A stretch of DNA of 38,893 bases, taken from contig JACVCM010000019.1 of the NCBI GenBank assembly GCA_016742125.1, forward strand, positions 1-38,893. The letters are read 5' to 3'. The notes below the pieces were generated by a model that did no database searches, was not told the DNA's origin, and saw only the letters and a program-made list of their open reading frames with translations. The DNA comes from Sphingomonadaceae bacterium (lineage in GTDB: Bacteria > Pseudomonadota > Alphaproteobacteria > Sphingomonadales > Sphingomonadaceae). Of the stretch, positions 25,728 to 34,422 are shown in pieces. Numbering within the stretch: position 1 is the stretch's first letter; each line of letters opens with the position of its first letter. Made by a program: the position numbers and the translations under genes.

Positions 25728-26800
25728 GCGCCTACTCCTCCCGACAATGTGGGGACATCGAGCGCATTGAACCCGTAATGCTTGAGCCAGCGGTTATCGC
25801 CGTCGAAGAACGCGCGCAAATCGTCCATGCCATATTTCAGCATGGCGAGGCGGTCGACGCCGGTGCCAAAGGCAAAACCCTGCCAGATGTCCGGGTCGAG
25901 CCCACAGGCTTCGATTACCTTGCGGTGGACCATGCCGCTGCCCAAGACTTCCATCCAGCCATCATTGCCGCCGATCACGCGCTTGCCGTTGACCATTGTG
26001 TAACCGACATCGACCTCAACCGATGGCTCGGTGAAGGGAAAGTAGCTGGGGCGCAGGCGCAGCACGACATCGTCGCGCTCGAAAAAGGCCTTGAGAAAGG
26101 TTTCCAGCGTCCATTTGAGATGACCCAGATGGATGCCCTTGTCGATGACAAGACCCTCGATCTGATGGAACATGGGCGTGTGTGTGGCATCGCTGTCCGA
26201 ACGATAGACGCGGCCCGGAGCGATAATCCTGATGGGCGGCTCCTGTGACGTCATGGTGCGGATCTGCACTGGAGATGTGTGCGTTCTCAACACCCTGGGC
26301 TCTTCGCCGTCGGCAGCGGTCATGTAGAAAGTGTCGTGCATTGCGCGCGCCGGATGCGTTTCAGGCATGTTGAGCGCGGTGAAATTATGCCATTGATCCT
26401 CGATCTCCGGACCTTCGGCAACGGCAAAACCCATATCGGCAAAGATTTCAGCGAGTTCGTCCATCACCTGGCTAACCGGATGCACGGTGCCGCGCGGCGT
26501 TTCCGGCGCTGGCAGTGTCATGTCCAGCCGCTCGGTGTTGAGCCGTGCGTTCAGCGCAGCGGTTTCGAGTGCCGCCTTTTTTTCCGCCAGTGCGGCCGCT
26601 ATTGTCTCGCGCAGGCCGTTGATAATGGGGCCCTGCACCTGCCGCTCATCGGGCGACATCGCACCCATGGTTTTCAGCAATGCCGACACGCTGCCCTGTT
26701 TGCCAAGGGCGGCGATACGCACCGCCTCCAATGCGTCGAGCGTGTCGGCATCTTCAATGGCTGCGGTGAGTTCGGATTGGAGTTTCGCTATGTCTGTCAT
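25724..26800 (-). CDS. pheS: Phenylalanyl-tRNA synthetase alpha subunit
   Basis: Catalytic alpha chain of PheRS, class II aminoacyl-tRNA synthetase, 358 residues. N-terminal coiled coil (~1-90) followed by the class II core: motif 2 around IRIIAPGRVYRSD and FHQIEGLVIDKG, motif 3 around FGTGVDRLAMLKYGM. I chose the ATG at 26800 (MTDIAKLQSELTAA); the frame is open to 26839 but that part crosses the upstream hairpin. It follows rplT on the same strand, separated by a strong stem-loop. Confidence 0.97.
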   Translation of the reverse strand: MTDIAKLQSELTAAIEDADTLDALEAVRIAALGKQGSVSALLKTMGAMSPDERQVQGPIINGLRETIAAALAEKKAALETAALNARLNTERLDMTLPAPETPRGTVHPVSQVMDELAEIFADMGFAVAEGPEIEDQWHNFTALNMPETHPARAMHDTFYMTAADGEEPRVLRTHTSPVQIRTMTSQEPPIRIIAPGRVYRSDSDATHTPMFHQIEGLVIDKGIHLGHLKWTLETFLKAFFERDDVVLRLRPSYFPFTEPSVEVDVGYTMVNGKRVIGGNDGWMEVLGSGMVHRKVIEACGLDPDIWQGFAFGTGVDRLAMLKYGMDDLRAFFDGDNRWLKHYGFNALDVPTLSGGVGA

Positions 26801-26818
26801 CTCGGTTCGCCTGCATAA

Positions 26819-26860
26819 GCAAAAGGGCGCGAACGGCAAGTGCCGCCCACGCCCTTTTGC
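26819..26860 (-). terminator. Stem-loop between rplT and pheS (terminator/attenuator)
   Basis: Perfect 10-bp arms GCAAAAGGGC (26819-26828) and GCCCTTTTGC (26851-26860) with an inner CGGCA/TGCCG pair. Read on the minus strand a GC-rich stem is followed by TTTT, an intrinsic-terminator shape; it is symmetrical and could work in both directions. It lies 20 bases past the rplT stop and 18 bases before the pheS ATG, so it either ends the rpmI-rplT transcript or tunes read-through into pheST. Confidence 0.7.
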
Positions 26861-26880
26861 GCATTCCGGAAGGGAGGAGC

Positions 26881-27246
26881 TTAGGCTGCTTTCGCCAGCG
26901 CCGCCTTCGATTGCGCAATGATGGTGCTAAACATCGCGCCTTCGTTCATCGCGAGGTCAGCAAGAACCTTGCGGTCCAGTTCGACCCCAGCCAGCTTCAG
27001 GCCGTGCATGAACACGCCATAGGTCATGCCTTCGGCGCGTACTGCGGCGTTGATACGCTGGATCCAGAGCGCACGGAAGTTGCGCTTGTTTACCTTGCGG
27101 TCGCGATACGCATATTGACCGGCCTTTTCGACGGCCTGCCGCGCGATGCGGATGGTGTTCTTGCGACGGCCACGATAGCCCTTCGCCTGATCCAATATTC
27201 TTTTGTGCTTTGCATGGGTGGTAACACCCCGTTTTACGCGTGCCAT
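26881..27246 (-). CDS. rplT: 50S ribosomal protein L20
   Basis: Early-assembly 50S protein, 121 residues, starting MARVKRGVTTHAKHKRILDQ and carrying the typical RGRRKNTIRIARQAVEKAGQ and LWIQRINAAVR segments. The start has an AAGGA ribosome site. It follows rpmI by 37 bases. In many bacteria L20 represses its own operon; infC, the usual first gene, is not next to rpmI here. Confidence 0.98.
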   Translation of the reverse strand: MARVKRGVTTHAKHKRILDQAKGYRGRRKNTIRIARQAVEKAGQYAYRDRKVNKRNFRALWIQRINAAVRAEGMTYGVFMHGLKLAGVELDRKVLADLAMNEGAMFSTIIAQSKAALAKAA

Positions 27247-27283
27247 ATTCTATATCCTTCTATGCGAGAAAGTGCGCGGGCCA

Positions 27284-27484
27284 TTAAAGGCCGTAGGGCG
27301 CCCATTTCTTGATCGTCTTGGCATCGGGATCGGAGATCACGCTGGTGCCGCGGTTCTGGCGGATATATTTTGCATTATGGCTGCTCAAACGGTGCCGTTT
27401 GCCAACGACGCCATGTTTGATTTTGCCGGTTGCGGTGAGCTTGAAGCGCTTCTTTACACCGCTCTTGGTCTTGAGCTTGGGCAT
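27284..27484 (-). CDS. rpmI: 50S ribosomal protein L35
   Basis: 66-residue 50S protein, MPKLKTKSGVKKRFKLTATG with the family segment KRHRLSSHNAKYIRQNRG. A strong AAAGGAGA ribosome site lies before the ATG. It is the first gene of rpmI-rplT; upstream (27485-27604) is a 120-base gap after the AraC regulator stop, in which I see no clear terminator or promoter. Confidence 0.98.
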   Translation of the reverse strand: MPKLKTKSGVKKRFKLTATGKIKHGVVGKRHRLSSHNAKYIRQNRGTSVISDPDAKTIKKWAPYGL

Positions 27485-27604
27485 TTTGGTCTCCTTTGTT
27501 GAGTCCGTTTCGAGCCGGCCTGGCAGCCCTTTCAGCCAGCCGTGCTCATTCGGAAGGCGCGCGCCTAGCGGGATTCGGTCATGATTGCAAGTTCGAATGC
27601 AACC

Positions 27605-28492
27605 CTAGTGGCGGTCGGAAAATCCCGGACCCTGCAGTGCCTGCAACGGATGGCCAACGAATTTGGCACGCGCCAATGTCGCCGCAATGCTTATCGGGCG
27701 GGGCATGGCGAGATACTGGCTGGGTGACATGCCCATGAATTCCTGAAAATCGCGATTGAAATGCGCCTGGTCGAAATATTGGTCGTCGAGCGCCGCCGAC
27801 CATTTCAGTTCGGGGTCCATCATGACATTGCCCAATGTTCGCAAAAAGCGCTGGCGGCGAAGCAGGCGCTTGGGCGGAAATCCGAAAATTTTCCGCGAAA
27901 GCCGTTCCAGCCGCTGCTGGCCAATGCCGGTTGCAATAGAAAGATCGGCGACGCTGCTGATATCGGGGTTGGCAAGGGCTTCATGGATGTTCTCGATTTC
28001 AACTTCCAGAGGATCGGCCCCCGCGATCGCCTGGAGCAACATATGGTCGAACAGCGCCGCCATTTGTTCATGATCGGGCAGTCCCTGCATCGCGGTCCAG
28101 ATTCTGCCGAACAGCGCAAATTCGCTCGCGCCATCGATCTTGCCGACTTTGTTCGCCCATTTTTCGGCCGGACAGCCAATCAGCCGATACCAGCCGAGCG
28201 GAAACAACCCGATGCCGACAAGATTGAGCTCAGTGAAAAAGATCCGTGCAGCTTTTCCGGTAGGACCGGTCATGTTGGCATCGGGGGTGGGGACTGGCGG
28301 ATCGCCGACGATGCTCCCCCGCGACGAACCCGAAAGCGTATAATGCGCGCTGGCCCATTCGGGATGGAGCAGGTCTTCGAGTTCGCCGGAATCGCTCTTG
28401 AAATTGAAGAAATAATAAGTCGACACATAACGCCGCAGCGGGTGCGCAGGCAGGATGAAGCTGACCGGGGTAGCCGTACTCAGTGCTGGCAT
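27605..28492 (-). CDS. AraC family transcriptional regulator
   Basis: A 295-residue regulator. The C-terminal third is an AraC-type double HTH (ADLSIATGIGQQRLERLSRK, then FGFPPKRLLRRQRFLRTL and FDQAHFNRDFQEFMGMSPSQ). The N-terminal part has no recognised sugar-binding motif and resembles the DUF6597-type sensor domain. The ATG at 28492 is set by a TTGGAGG ribosome site and lies inside the end of hisN, which it overlaps by 13 bases. Targets cannot be inferred. Confidence 0.88.
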   Translation of the reverse strand: MPALSTATPVSFILPAHPLRRYVSTYYFFNFKSDSGELEDLLHPEWASAHYTLSGSSRGSIVGDPPVPTPDANMTGPTGKAARIFFTELNLVGIGLFPLGWYRLIGCPAEKWANKVGKIDGASEFALFGRIWTAMQGLPDHEQMAALFDHMLLQAIAGADPLEVEIENIHEALANPDISSVADLSIATGIGQQRLERLSRKIFGFPPKRLLRRQRFLRTLGNVMMDPELKWSAALDDQYFDQAHFNRDFQEFMGMSPSQYLAMPRPISIAATLARAKFVGHPLQALQGPGFSDRH

Positions 28493-29259
28493 TGCAGGGC
28501 CTCCAACACGTCTTCCAAACGTGCCGGATCGCCCACTGCGATAACATGTCCACCCGAAGCCGCGTGCAACGGCTCTCCCGACCAATCGCTCATCATGCCA
28601 CCCGATCCTATTATGACCGGTACTAGAGCAGCAAAATCGTGCAGCTTCAAGCCAGCTTCGACGACTATGTCGATATGACCGCTGGCCAGAAGCGCGTAAT
28701 TATAGCAATCGCCACCGAACAGCATGCGCTTATGCGCCGTCTTGGCTGCGAGCGCCATGAAATGGTCCCCGTCATGCTGGCTGAAATATTGCGGCCCGCT
28801 GGTGGCAAGCGCCGCCTGCGATAGCGAGGCACAGGAACGGCTTGTGACCGGATCGCCGTTCATCGTCGTAGGATAGCCCGTTGCGCCGACCCAGCGTTCG
28901 CGATTGATGCATTGGTCGATCACCCCCAGAACGGGCCAGCCATCTTCGAGCAGGGCAATGAGCGTGCCGAATATCGGGCGGCCCGCCATGAAGCTGACCG
29001 TGCCGTCGATCGGGTCGATAATCCAGCTTCGGCCCGAACTGCCCGGTTTTTCGCCAAATTCCTCCCCAACTATCGCATCGCGTGGCGCTTCGGCGTCCAG
29101 TATCCGGCGAACTGCCGCTTCCGCGGCGCGATCCGCCTCGGTGACTGGCGACGCGTCGGGCTTGGCCTCATGATCGAATGTGGACCGGAAAAATGGGCGG
29201 ATGGCATTGCCCGCGGCATCGGCGAGCCGGTTGGCGAGGGCGATATCGGCCGGCGTCAT
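28480..29259 (-). CDS. hisN: Histidinol-phosphatase, inositol monophosphatase family
   Basis: Mg-dependent phosphatase of the IMPase fold, 259 residues. Metal-binding motifs GEEFGE (residues ~65-70), WIIDPIDGTVSFMAGRP (~78-94) and the C-terminal EAGLKLHDFAALVPVI are present. The SFMAGRP variant and AGLKLHDFAA are those of HisN-type histidinol-phosphate phosphatases rather than inositol phosphatases, so the likely step is histidinol-phosphate to histidinol. Its start overlaps the prs stop by one base (TGATG). PRPP from prs is also the starting point of histidine synthesis, which fits. Confidence 0.85.
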   Translation of the reverse strand: MTPADIALANRLADAAGNAIRPFFRSTFDHEAKPDASPVTEADRAAEAAVRRILDAEAPRDAIVGEEFGEKPGSSGRSWIIDPIDGTVSFMAGRPIFGTLIALLEDGWPVLGVIDQCINRERWVGATGYPTTMNGDPVTSRSCASLSQAALATSGPQYFSQHDGDHFMALAAKTAHKRMLFGGDCYNYALLASGHIDIVVEAGLKLHDFAALVPVIIGSGGMMSDWSGEPLHAASGGHVIAVGDPARLEDVLEALQCQH

Positions 29260-30194
29260 CAGTCGAACAGCGAGCTGACCGAGCTTTCGTCGGCAATCCG
29301 CTTGATGGCCTCGCCGAGCAATGGTGCAATCGGCAGCTGACGGATCTTGTCGCTGTCATTCGCCGCATCCGACGCCATGATCGAATCCGTTATGACCAGC
29401 TTTCGCAAGGATGATGCGTTGACGCGGTTGACCGCCTCGCCCGAAAGCACGCCGTGGGTAATATAGGCCACGACATCGGAGGCGCCCGCTGCTTTAAGTG
29501 CATCGGCAGCGTTGCAGAGCGTGCCAGCGCTGTCGGCGATATCGTCGATCAGGATGCAGAAACGGTCTTTGACATCGCCGATGATGTTCATCACCTCCGA
29601 AACACCGGCCTTCTCGCGTCTTTTGTCGACGATCGCGAGCGGCGCGTCGTCGAGGCGCTTGGCAAGGGCGCGGGCGCGCACCACGCCGCCGACATCGGGC
29701 GAGACAACAGTGATCGGCTTGCCCGCATGCCGCGACAATATGTCCGCGCTCATCACCGGAGCGCCATAGAGATTGTCAGTCGGGATATCGAAAAAGCCCT
29801 GAATCTGGCCTGCATGAAGATCGACGGTCAACACACGGTCGGCGCCAGCTTCGGTAATGAGATTGGCGACCAGCTTGGCCGAAATCGGCGTGCGCGGGCC
29901 GGGCTTCCGATCCTGTCTGGCATATCCGAAATAGGGCAGGACGGCCGTAATGCGCTTGGCCGACGCACGACGAAGCGCGTCGATCATGATGAGCAATTCC
30001 ATCAGATTGTCATTGGCGGGGTGGCTGGTCGACTGGATGACGAACATGTCCTCGCCGCGGACATTTTCGTGAATTTCGACGAAGATTTCGTTATCCGCAA
30101 AGCGACGGACGCTAGCGTCGGTCAAAGACAGTCCCATATATTCGGCAATGCCCTTGGCGAGGGGCAGGTTGCTATTGCCGGTCATCAATTTCAT
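29259..30194 (-). CDS. prs: Ribose-phosphate pyrophosphokinase
   Basis: Makes PRPP from ribose-5-phosphate and ATP, for nucleotide, histidine and NAD synthesis. 311 residues. Flexible-loop region PYFGYARQDRKPGPRTPIS and the PRPP-binding motif CILIDDIADSAGTL are clear, as is the N-terminal GNSNLPLAKGIAEYMG. It heads the prs-hisN-araC run and is divergent from nadE across a 112-base gap in which no strong promoter was recognised. Confidence 0.97.
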   Translation of the reverse strand: MKLMTGNSNLPLAKGIAEYMGLSLTDASVRRFADNEIFVEIHENVRGEDMFVIQSTSHPANDNLMELLIMIDALRRASAKRITAVLPYFGYARQDRKPGPRTPISAKLVANLITEAGADRVLTVDLHAGQIQGFFDIPTDNLYGAPVMSADILSRHAGKPITVVSPDVGGVVRARALAKRLDDAPLAIVDKRREKAGVSEVMNIIGDVKDRFCILIDDIADSAGTLCNAADALKAAGASDVVAYITHGVLSGEAVNRVNASSLRKLVITDSIMASDAANDSDKIRQLPIAPLLGEAIKRIADESSVSSLFD

Positions 30195-30306
30195 GCGCGC
30201 GAGTCCCCAAAAATCCCGTCACCGGATTCTGGTGCCCCTCTAGCGCCGCGGGTGCCGCCTGACAATCGGCTTGCGGGGCTAGACTGTGGACAATAGACAG
30301 GTCGCC

Positions 30307-31962
30307 ATGACCGATCAGCTCACGATAGCGATGGCGCAGCTTAACCAGCGCGTCGGCGACCTTTCCGGAAACGCGAAAGCCATGCTCGAATGGCGGGCGA
30401 AAGCCCCGGGGGCGGACCTTATCGTCTTTCCGGAGCAGCAGCTTATCGGCTATCCTGCCGAGGACCTCGTCCTGAAGCCGGTTTTTGCGGCCCGTGCCGC
30501 TGCCGAACTTGCAGAGCTGGCCCAGGCAACGGCTGATGGCGGGCCTGCCATGCTGGTCGGTTCCATCTTCGTCGACGACGGCGGGCTGTATAACGGCGTT
30601 GCACTGCTCGATGGCGGGCGCGTGGCAGCGGTGCGTTACAAGCATGAGCTGCCCAATTACGGCACTTTCGACGAAAAGCGGATTTTCGCAGCCGGACCCT
30701 TGCCGGATCCGGTCGAATTTCGGGGTGTCAGGCTCGGCCTTCCCATATGCGAGGACGGCTGGCTGTCGCCGGTGTCACAGCATCTTGCGGCCTGCGGGGC
30801 CGAAATCCTGATTTCAGTCAATGGCAGTCCCTATGAAATCGACAAGGACGATCGTCGGCTGGAACAGGTGTTTGCCGCACGCGTGAGCGAGACCAGGCTG
30901 CCGTTGCTGTTCCTCAATCGTGTGGGCGGGCAGGACGAGCTGGTGTTCGATGGGAGCTCGTTCGTGCTCAATTCCGATGGAGCGGCCGCGCACCGCTTGC
31001 CCGATTGGGAAGAGCATTTGCGGATTACGCACTGGAAACGCGGCGGGACGGGTTGGTCATGTGCCGACGGGCCCAAGGCACTGTGGGAAGACCATCCCGC
31101 CGATATTTACAGCGCGATGATAGTTGGCTTGCGCGACTATGTGGACACCAATCGCTTTCCGGGTGTGGTGCTCGGGCTATCGGGCGGTATCGACAGTGCG
31201 ATCTGTGCAGCGATAGCGGCCGATGCGCTCGGTCCGGAGCGCGTGTGGTGTGTCATGCTGCCCAGTCGTTATACAAGCCAGTCGAGCCTCGACGATGCGG
31301 CAGAATGCGCAGCGATGATCGGTTGCAGGCTTGATACCATCCCGATTTCACCAGCAGTCGAGGCCTTTGACGTCATGCTGTCGGGCAGCTTTGCCGATCG
31401 GGAAGTCGATATCACCGAAGAGAATGTGCAGAGCCGGATTCGCGGGGTCACGCTGATGGCGTTATCCAACAAGTTCGGACATATGCTGCTGACAACCGGT
31501 AACAAGAGCGAGATGAGCGTTGGTTATGCCACCATTTATGGTGATATGGCAGGGGGATATAACCCGCTGAAAGATGCCTATAAAATGACGGTATTTGCGA
31601 TCTCCGAATGGCGCAACAGGCACAAGCCCCGGATCGGATTGGGGCCTGATGGTCCTGTGATACCCGACACCATCATCCGCAAGCCGCCGAGCGCCGAACT
31701 GCGTCCGGACCAGAAAGACAGCGACTCGTTGCCGCCCTATCCGGTCCTCGACAAGATGCTCCATGCGCTGGTCGAGGAAGAATTATCGGTGGACGAGGTG
31801 GTTGCGCGGGGTTTCGACCGGGCCGAGGTCGCCCGCATCGAGCGCTTGCTCTATATAGCCGAATATAAGCGTCGCCAGGCACCGCCAGGCGTCAAGCTCG
31901 GCACGCGCAATTTCGGACGCGATCGGCGCTACCCGATTACAAATGCCTTTCGCAGCGGTTGA
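30307..31962 (+). CDS. nadE: Glutamine-dependent NAD+ synthase
   Basis: Amidates nicotinate adenine dinucleotide to NAD+ using glutamine-derived ammonia. 551 residues from the ATG at 30307. The N-terminal nitrilase-type glutaminase has the Glu43 (VFPEQQLIGYP), Lys124 (TFDEKRIF), Cys148 (LPICEDGW) triad; the C-terminal synthetase has the PP-loop LSGGIDSA (Ser292-Ser297) and NKSEMSVGYATIYGDMAGGY. An alternative GTG start at 30286 exists; the ATG fits the family N-terminus (DQLTIAMAQLN) better. Divergent from prs. Confidence 0.96.
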   Translation: MTDQLTIAMAQLNQRVGDLSGNAKAMLEWRAKAPGADLIVFPEQQLIGYPAEDLVLKPVFAARAAAELAELAQATADGGPAMLVGSIFVDDGGLYNGVALLDGGRVAAVRYKHELPNYGTFDEKRIFAAGPLPDPVEFRGVRLGLPICEDGWLSPVSQHLAACGAEILISVNGSPYEIDKDDRRLEQVFAARVSETRLPLLFLNRVGGQDELVFDGSSFVLNSDGAAAHRLPDWEEHLRITHWKRGGTGWSCADGPKALWEDHPADIYSAMIVGLRDYVDTNRFPGVVLGLSGGIDSAICAAIAADALGPERVWCVMLPSRYTSQSSLDDAAECAAMIGCRLDTIPISPAVEAFDVMLSGSFADREVDITEENVQSRIRGVTLMALSNKFGHMLLTTGNKSEMSVGYATIYGDMAGGYNPLKDAYKMTVFAISEWRNRHKPRIGLGPDGPVIPDTIIRKPPSAELRPDQKDSDSLPPYPVLDKMLHALVEEELSVDEVVARGFDRAEVARIERLLYIAEYKRRQAPPGVKLGTRNFGRDRRYPITNAFRSG

Positions 31963-32048
31963 ATCATTGCCTGAATAAAGAACAGGAGTTTGGCTGCCTT
32001 GTGTCTTGCTGAAAATCCGGCCTAGGCGTTCGGCCTTGGCGTTACTGA

Positions 32049-32202
32049 TTTTGCGCGAATAACGCGAAGGCGCAAAGGAGATGCCCAAAATCGCGCCTAG
32101 CGCCTTTTCCAACCGAACAGCAAATTTGCGGCTCGGTGCCGATTTTTCATGTTCCCTCGGGTCAGCGCCTCTTCTTCGCGCCTTCGCAAGCTTCGCGCGA
32201 AA
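32049..32202. repeat. REP-like imperfect inverted repeat element
   Basis: Arms 32049-32081 and 32170-32202 match as inverted copies in 26 of 33 positions; each is built on GCGCGAA / CGCGAAGGCGCAAAG-type words. The element fills the middle of the 349-base gap between nadE and tonB. The arms look like the GC-rich interspersed repeats seen between genes of sphingomonads. It contains no convincing gene; an ORF from 32082 with ATG right against AAAGGAG is probably chance. Confidence 0.6.
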
Positions 32203-32256
32203 CAAATATTCAGGTGATCACCGGCAATTCGAACTTTTTTGCGAACGTCAAAGTCC

Positions 32257-32284
32257 TTGACGCGAAAATGTAATAATATATCAT
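32257..32284 (+). promoter_or_regulatory. Probable tonB promoter
   Basis: -35 TTGACG (32257-32262), 16-base spacer, -10 TATCAT (32279-32284), in an unusually AT-rich stretch; a GAGGAG ribosome site and the tonB ATG follow 28 bases later. Confidence 0.6.
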
Positions 32285-32311
32285 AACTAGTGGTGAGTGA
32301 GGAGAATTGCC

Positions 32312-32965
32312 ATGAGTTATGCAAGCGAAAACAGACGCGGCAGCCCCCTTGGCATGGGTGCGGCCATATTCATCAATGGCTCAATCATATTGGCGGTGGC
32401 GCTGTCGCCCTTGGTCGTGCACCCGCCTAAACGCGACAAGGGCCTGGAAGGTCGATCGATAACGCTTCAGCCGCCACCCGAGCCCGAAGTTGAAAAGGCA
32501 AAAGACTCGCCGGAAACACCGCCAATCTTTGTGCCCAAACCTCAGGTCCAGACCCAGCTTCCGCCAAAGCCCGGACCGACCATCAAGGAAACAGAGACAG
32601 CGAAGACGGTGCTGAATGGCGGTGGCGGTGATGACGAGGGGGCAGGGACCATCCGCCAGATTCCCGAGCTGCCCAAACCGGTTTTCAAGTCCGCGCTGCG
32701 TGACCCAAGATTTGCCCGCGATTTTCAGCCCGACTATCCGGTCGGCAAACTGCGGCTCGAAATTGAGGGAAGCGTAAAGGTCCGCGTTCTGGTCGGCACC
32801 GATGGCCGGGTCAGGCAAGTGCAGATACTCGAAGCCAGCGACAGCGATTTTGCCAGGGCTACAGAAAGACAGGCGCTGAGGGCCTGGCGATTCACACCTG
32901 CGACCCGCGACGGCATTCCGGTCGAGGATTGGCAAACGCTTACGGTCCGTTTCGACATCGACTGA
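32312..32965 (+). CDS. tonB: Energy transducer TonB family protein
   Basis: A 217-residue periplasm-spanning protein that would pass proton-motive energy to TonB-dependent receptors such as the two in this window. One N-terminal membrane helix (residues ~15-36, AAIFINGSIILAVALSPLVV), a Pro/Glu/Lys-rich linker (PPPEPEVEKAK, PKPQVQTQLPPKPGPT), and a C-terminal TonB domain with GSVKVRVLVGTDGRV and ALRAWRFTPATRDG. No exbB/exbD adjoin. ATG at 32312 follows GAGGAG. Confidence 0.9.
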   Translation: MSYASENRRGSPLGMGAAIFINGSIILAVALSPLVVHPPKRDKGLEGRSITLQPPPEPEVEKAKDSPETPPIFVPKPQVQTQLPPKPGPTIKETETAKTVLNGGGGDDEGAGTIRQIPELPKPVFKSALRDPRFARDFQPDYPVGKLRLEIEGSVKVRVLVGTDGRVRQVQILEASDSDFARATERQALRAWRFTPATRDGIPVEDWQTLTVRFDID

Positions 32966-33033
32966 AGACGCACCCATAGATCGGGCGCATTCGGGCACTG
33001 GAAATCCTGACGCGCCCACCCTATTGAGGGCAG

Positions 33034-33438
33034 ATGTCCTTTTTCAAAGATGTTTCGCTGCGAAGCGCGGGCACCGACCTGCTGGGTTTTCTGCGGACAT
33101 CGGGCAGTCACAGTCCGTGGCTTTTTCTTGCTGCCTGTGTGCCGACGGCGATCATCATCTATACATTTTATCTCGACACGCTGGAAAAGGCCAAACCACC
33201 CCCGCGTGAAATCATCTATGTGGAAAGCTGGCCACTCACGCGCTCACTGGAGGAGTCCAAGGCTTTCATCGCCGAGCGGCAAAAGCTGAAAGACCAGATG
33301 ATTGCGCGCGAGAAAGAGGCATATAAAGCCTTCGGTCGCGCGGTCGGCATGGACGTCGACCGGATCGAGCGTGAAGCCGAGGCTGAGCGAGCGGCGCAGA
33401 AAAACCGGCAAACTCCACCTGCGGGAGCGACGAAATAG
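33034..33438 (+). CDS. Small single-span membrane protein, unknown function
   Basis: 134 residues, not assigned to a function. One hydrophobic span at about 28-48 (PWLFLAACVPTAIIIYTFYL) after a short polar N-terminus, then a highly charged, helical, probably coiled-coil tail (residues 70-125, rich in Glu, Lys, Arg, Ala). A TTGAGGG ribosome site precedes the ATG. It lies between tonB and ribD, 68 bases after the former and 23 before the latter, so it is likely cotranscribed with ribD. Confidence 0.75.
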   Translation: MSFFKDVSLRSAGTDLLGFLRTSGSHSPWLFLAACVPTAIIIYTFYLDTLEKAKPPPREIIYVESWPLTRSLEESKAFIAERQKLKDQMIAREKEAYKAFGRAVGMDVDRIEREAEAERAAQKNRQTPPAGATK

Positions 33439-33461
33439 CATCGCTTTTCGACCGGAACTAC

Positions 33462-34406
33462 ATGGCCGCCGCCCTGGCGTTGGCCGAGCGCGGGCTTGGA
33501 CGGACAGGTAACAATCCGTCGGTCGGCTGTCTCATCGTCAACGCTGGAAAGATCGTGGGCCGTGGCTGGACTCAGCCGGGTGGTCGTCCCCATGCCGAGG
33601 CAATGGCACTGGAGCAGGCGGGTGAGCAGGCGGCGGGTGCGACGGTTTATGTTACTCTTGAACCATGCGCACACCTTTCCGACCGGGGACCGGCCTGCGC
33701 CTCCATAATTCGGGCGGCTCGTCCAAAACGGGTGGTCGTGGCAATCGAAGATCCTGACCCGCGGACATCCGGCAAAGGCATTGCATTGTTAAGGGAGGCC
33801 GGGATACCGGTCGATAGCGGTGTCTTGGCGTCAGCTGCGTCGGCGATTTTGTCAGGCTTCAGAAGCCGGATTGTCGATGGGCGGCCGCATGTCACACTCA
33901 AATTGGCCACATCGCTCGACGGCCGGATCGCCATGTCCGACGGCAGCAGCCGCTGGATCACGGGGGGAGCTGCGCGCGCACACGCTCATTTCGAGCGGGC
34001 GCGATGCGATGCCATATTGGTGGGTGCCGGAACCGTCCGCGTCGACCATCCCGCCCTCGATGTCCGGCTGCCGGGGATGGGCGACCGCAACCCTCGGCGT
34101 GTCATGCTAGGCAGCGGCGACCCGCCGCAAGGCTGGGAAGCAGTGCGCGCAGTCGAGGACATCGGACATCTCGATTGCAACAACCTTCTTGTGGAAGGGG
34201 GCGCGCTGACTGCATCCGCCTTCTTGCGCGCAGACCTTGTAGACCGGCTTTTGCTTTACCGTGCCCCCCTGCTGATCGGTGCCGGCAAAGCCTGCCTGGG
34301 CGACATCGGTCTGGGTCGGCTCAGCGATGCACATGGCCGCTGGCAACTCCTGGATACGCGCCGCCTTGGCAACGACCGGCTCGAAGTCTACCAAGCAATC
34401 AGATAA
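33462..34406 (+). CDS. ribD: Bifunctional riboflavin deaminase/reductase RibD
   Basis: Two consecutive steps of riboflavin synthesis in one 314-residue chain. Deaminase domain: zinc site HAE (His44, Glu46) with Pro68-Cys69 and Cys79 in LEPCAHLSDRGPACAS. Reductase domain from ~140: VTLKLATSLDGRIAM, SRWITGGAARAHAHF, ILVGAGTVRVDHPAL, and NNLLVEGGALTASAF. The ATG at 33462 is the only start in frame after the preceding stop; ribE follows 16 bases later. No FMN riboswitch is recognisable upstream. Confidence 0.95.
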   Translation: MAAALALAERGLGRTGNNPSVGCLIVNAGKIVGRGWTQPGGRPHAEAMALEQAGEQAAGATVYVTLEPCAHLSDRGPACASIIRAARPKRVVVAIEDPDPRTSGKGIALLREAGIPVDSGVLASAASAILSGFRSRIVDGRPHVTLKLATSLDGRIAMSDGSSRWITGGAARAHAHFERARCDAILVGAGTVRVDHPALDVRLPGMGDRNPRRVMLGSGDPPQGWEAVRAVEDIGHLDCNNLLVEGGALTASAFLRADLVDRLLLYRAPLLIGAGKACLGDIGLGRLSDAHGRWQLLDTRRLGNDRLEVYQAIR

Positions 34407-34422
34407 ACTAAAGGCTTCATCC

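Noticed and set aside
32082..32261. Small ORF of about 59 codons after AAAGGAG
   Set aside because: The ribosome-site-like sequence touches the ATG with no spacing, and the ORF runs through the right arm of the inverted repeat.
32966..33461. FMN riboswitch before ribD
   Set aside because: No conserved RFN elements seen; ribD begins 23 bases after another coding region.
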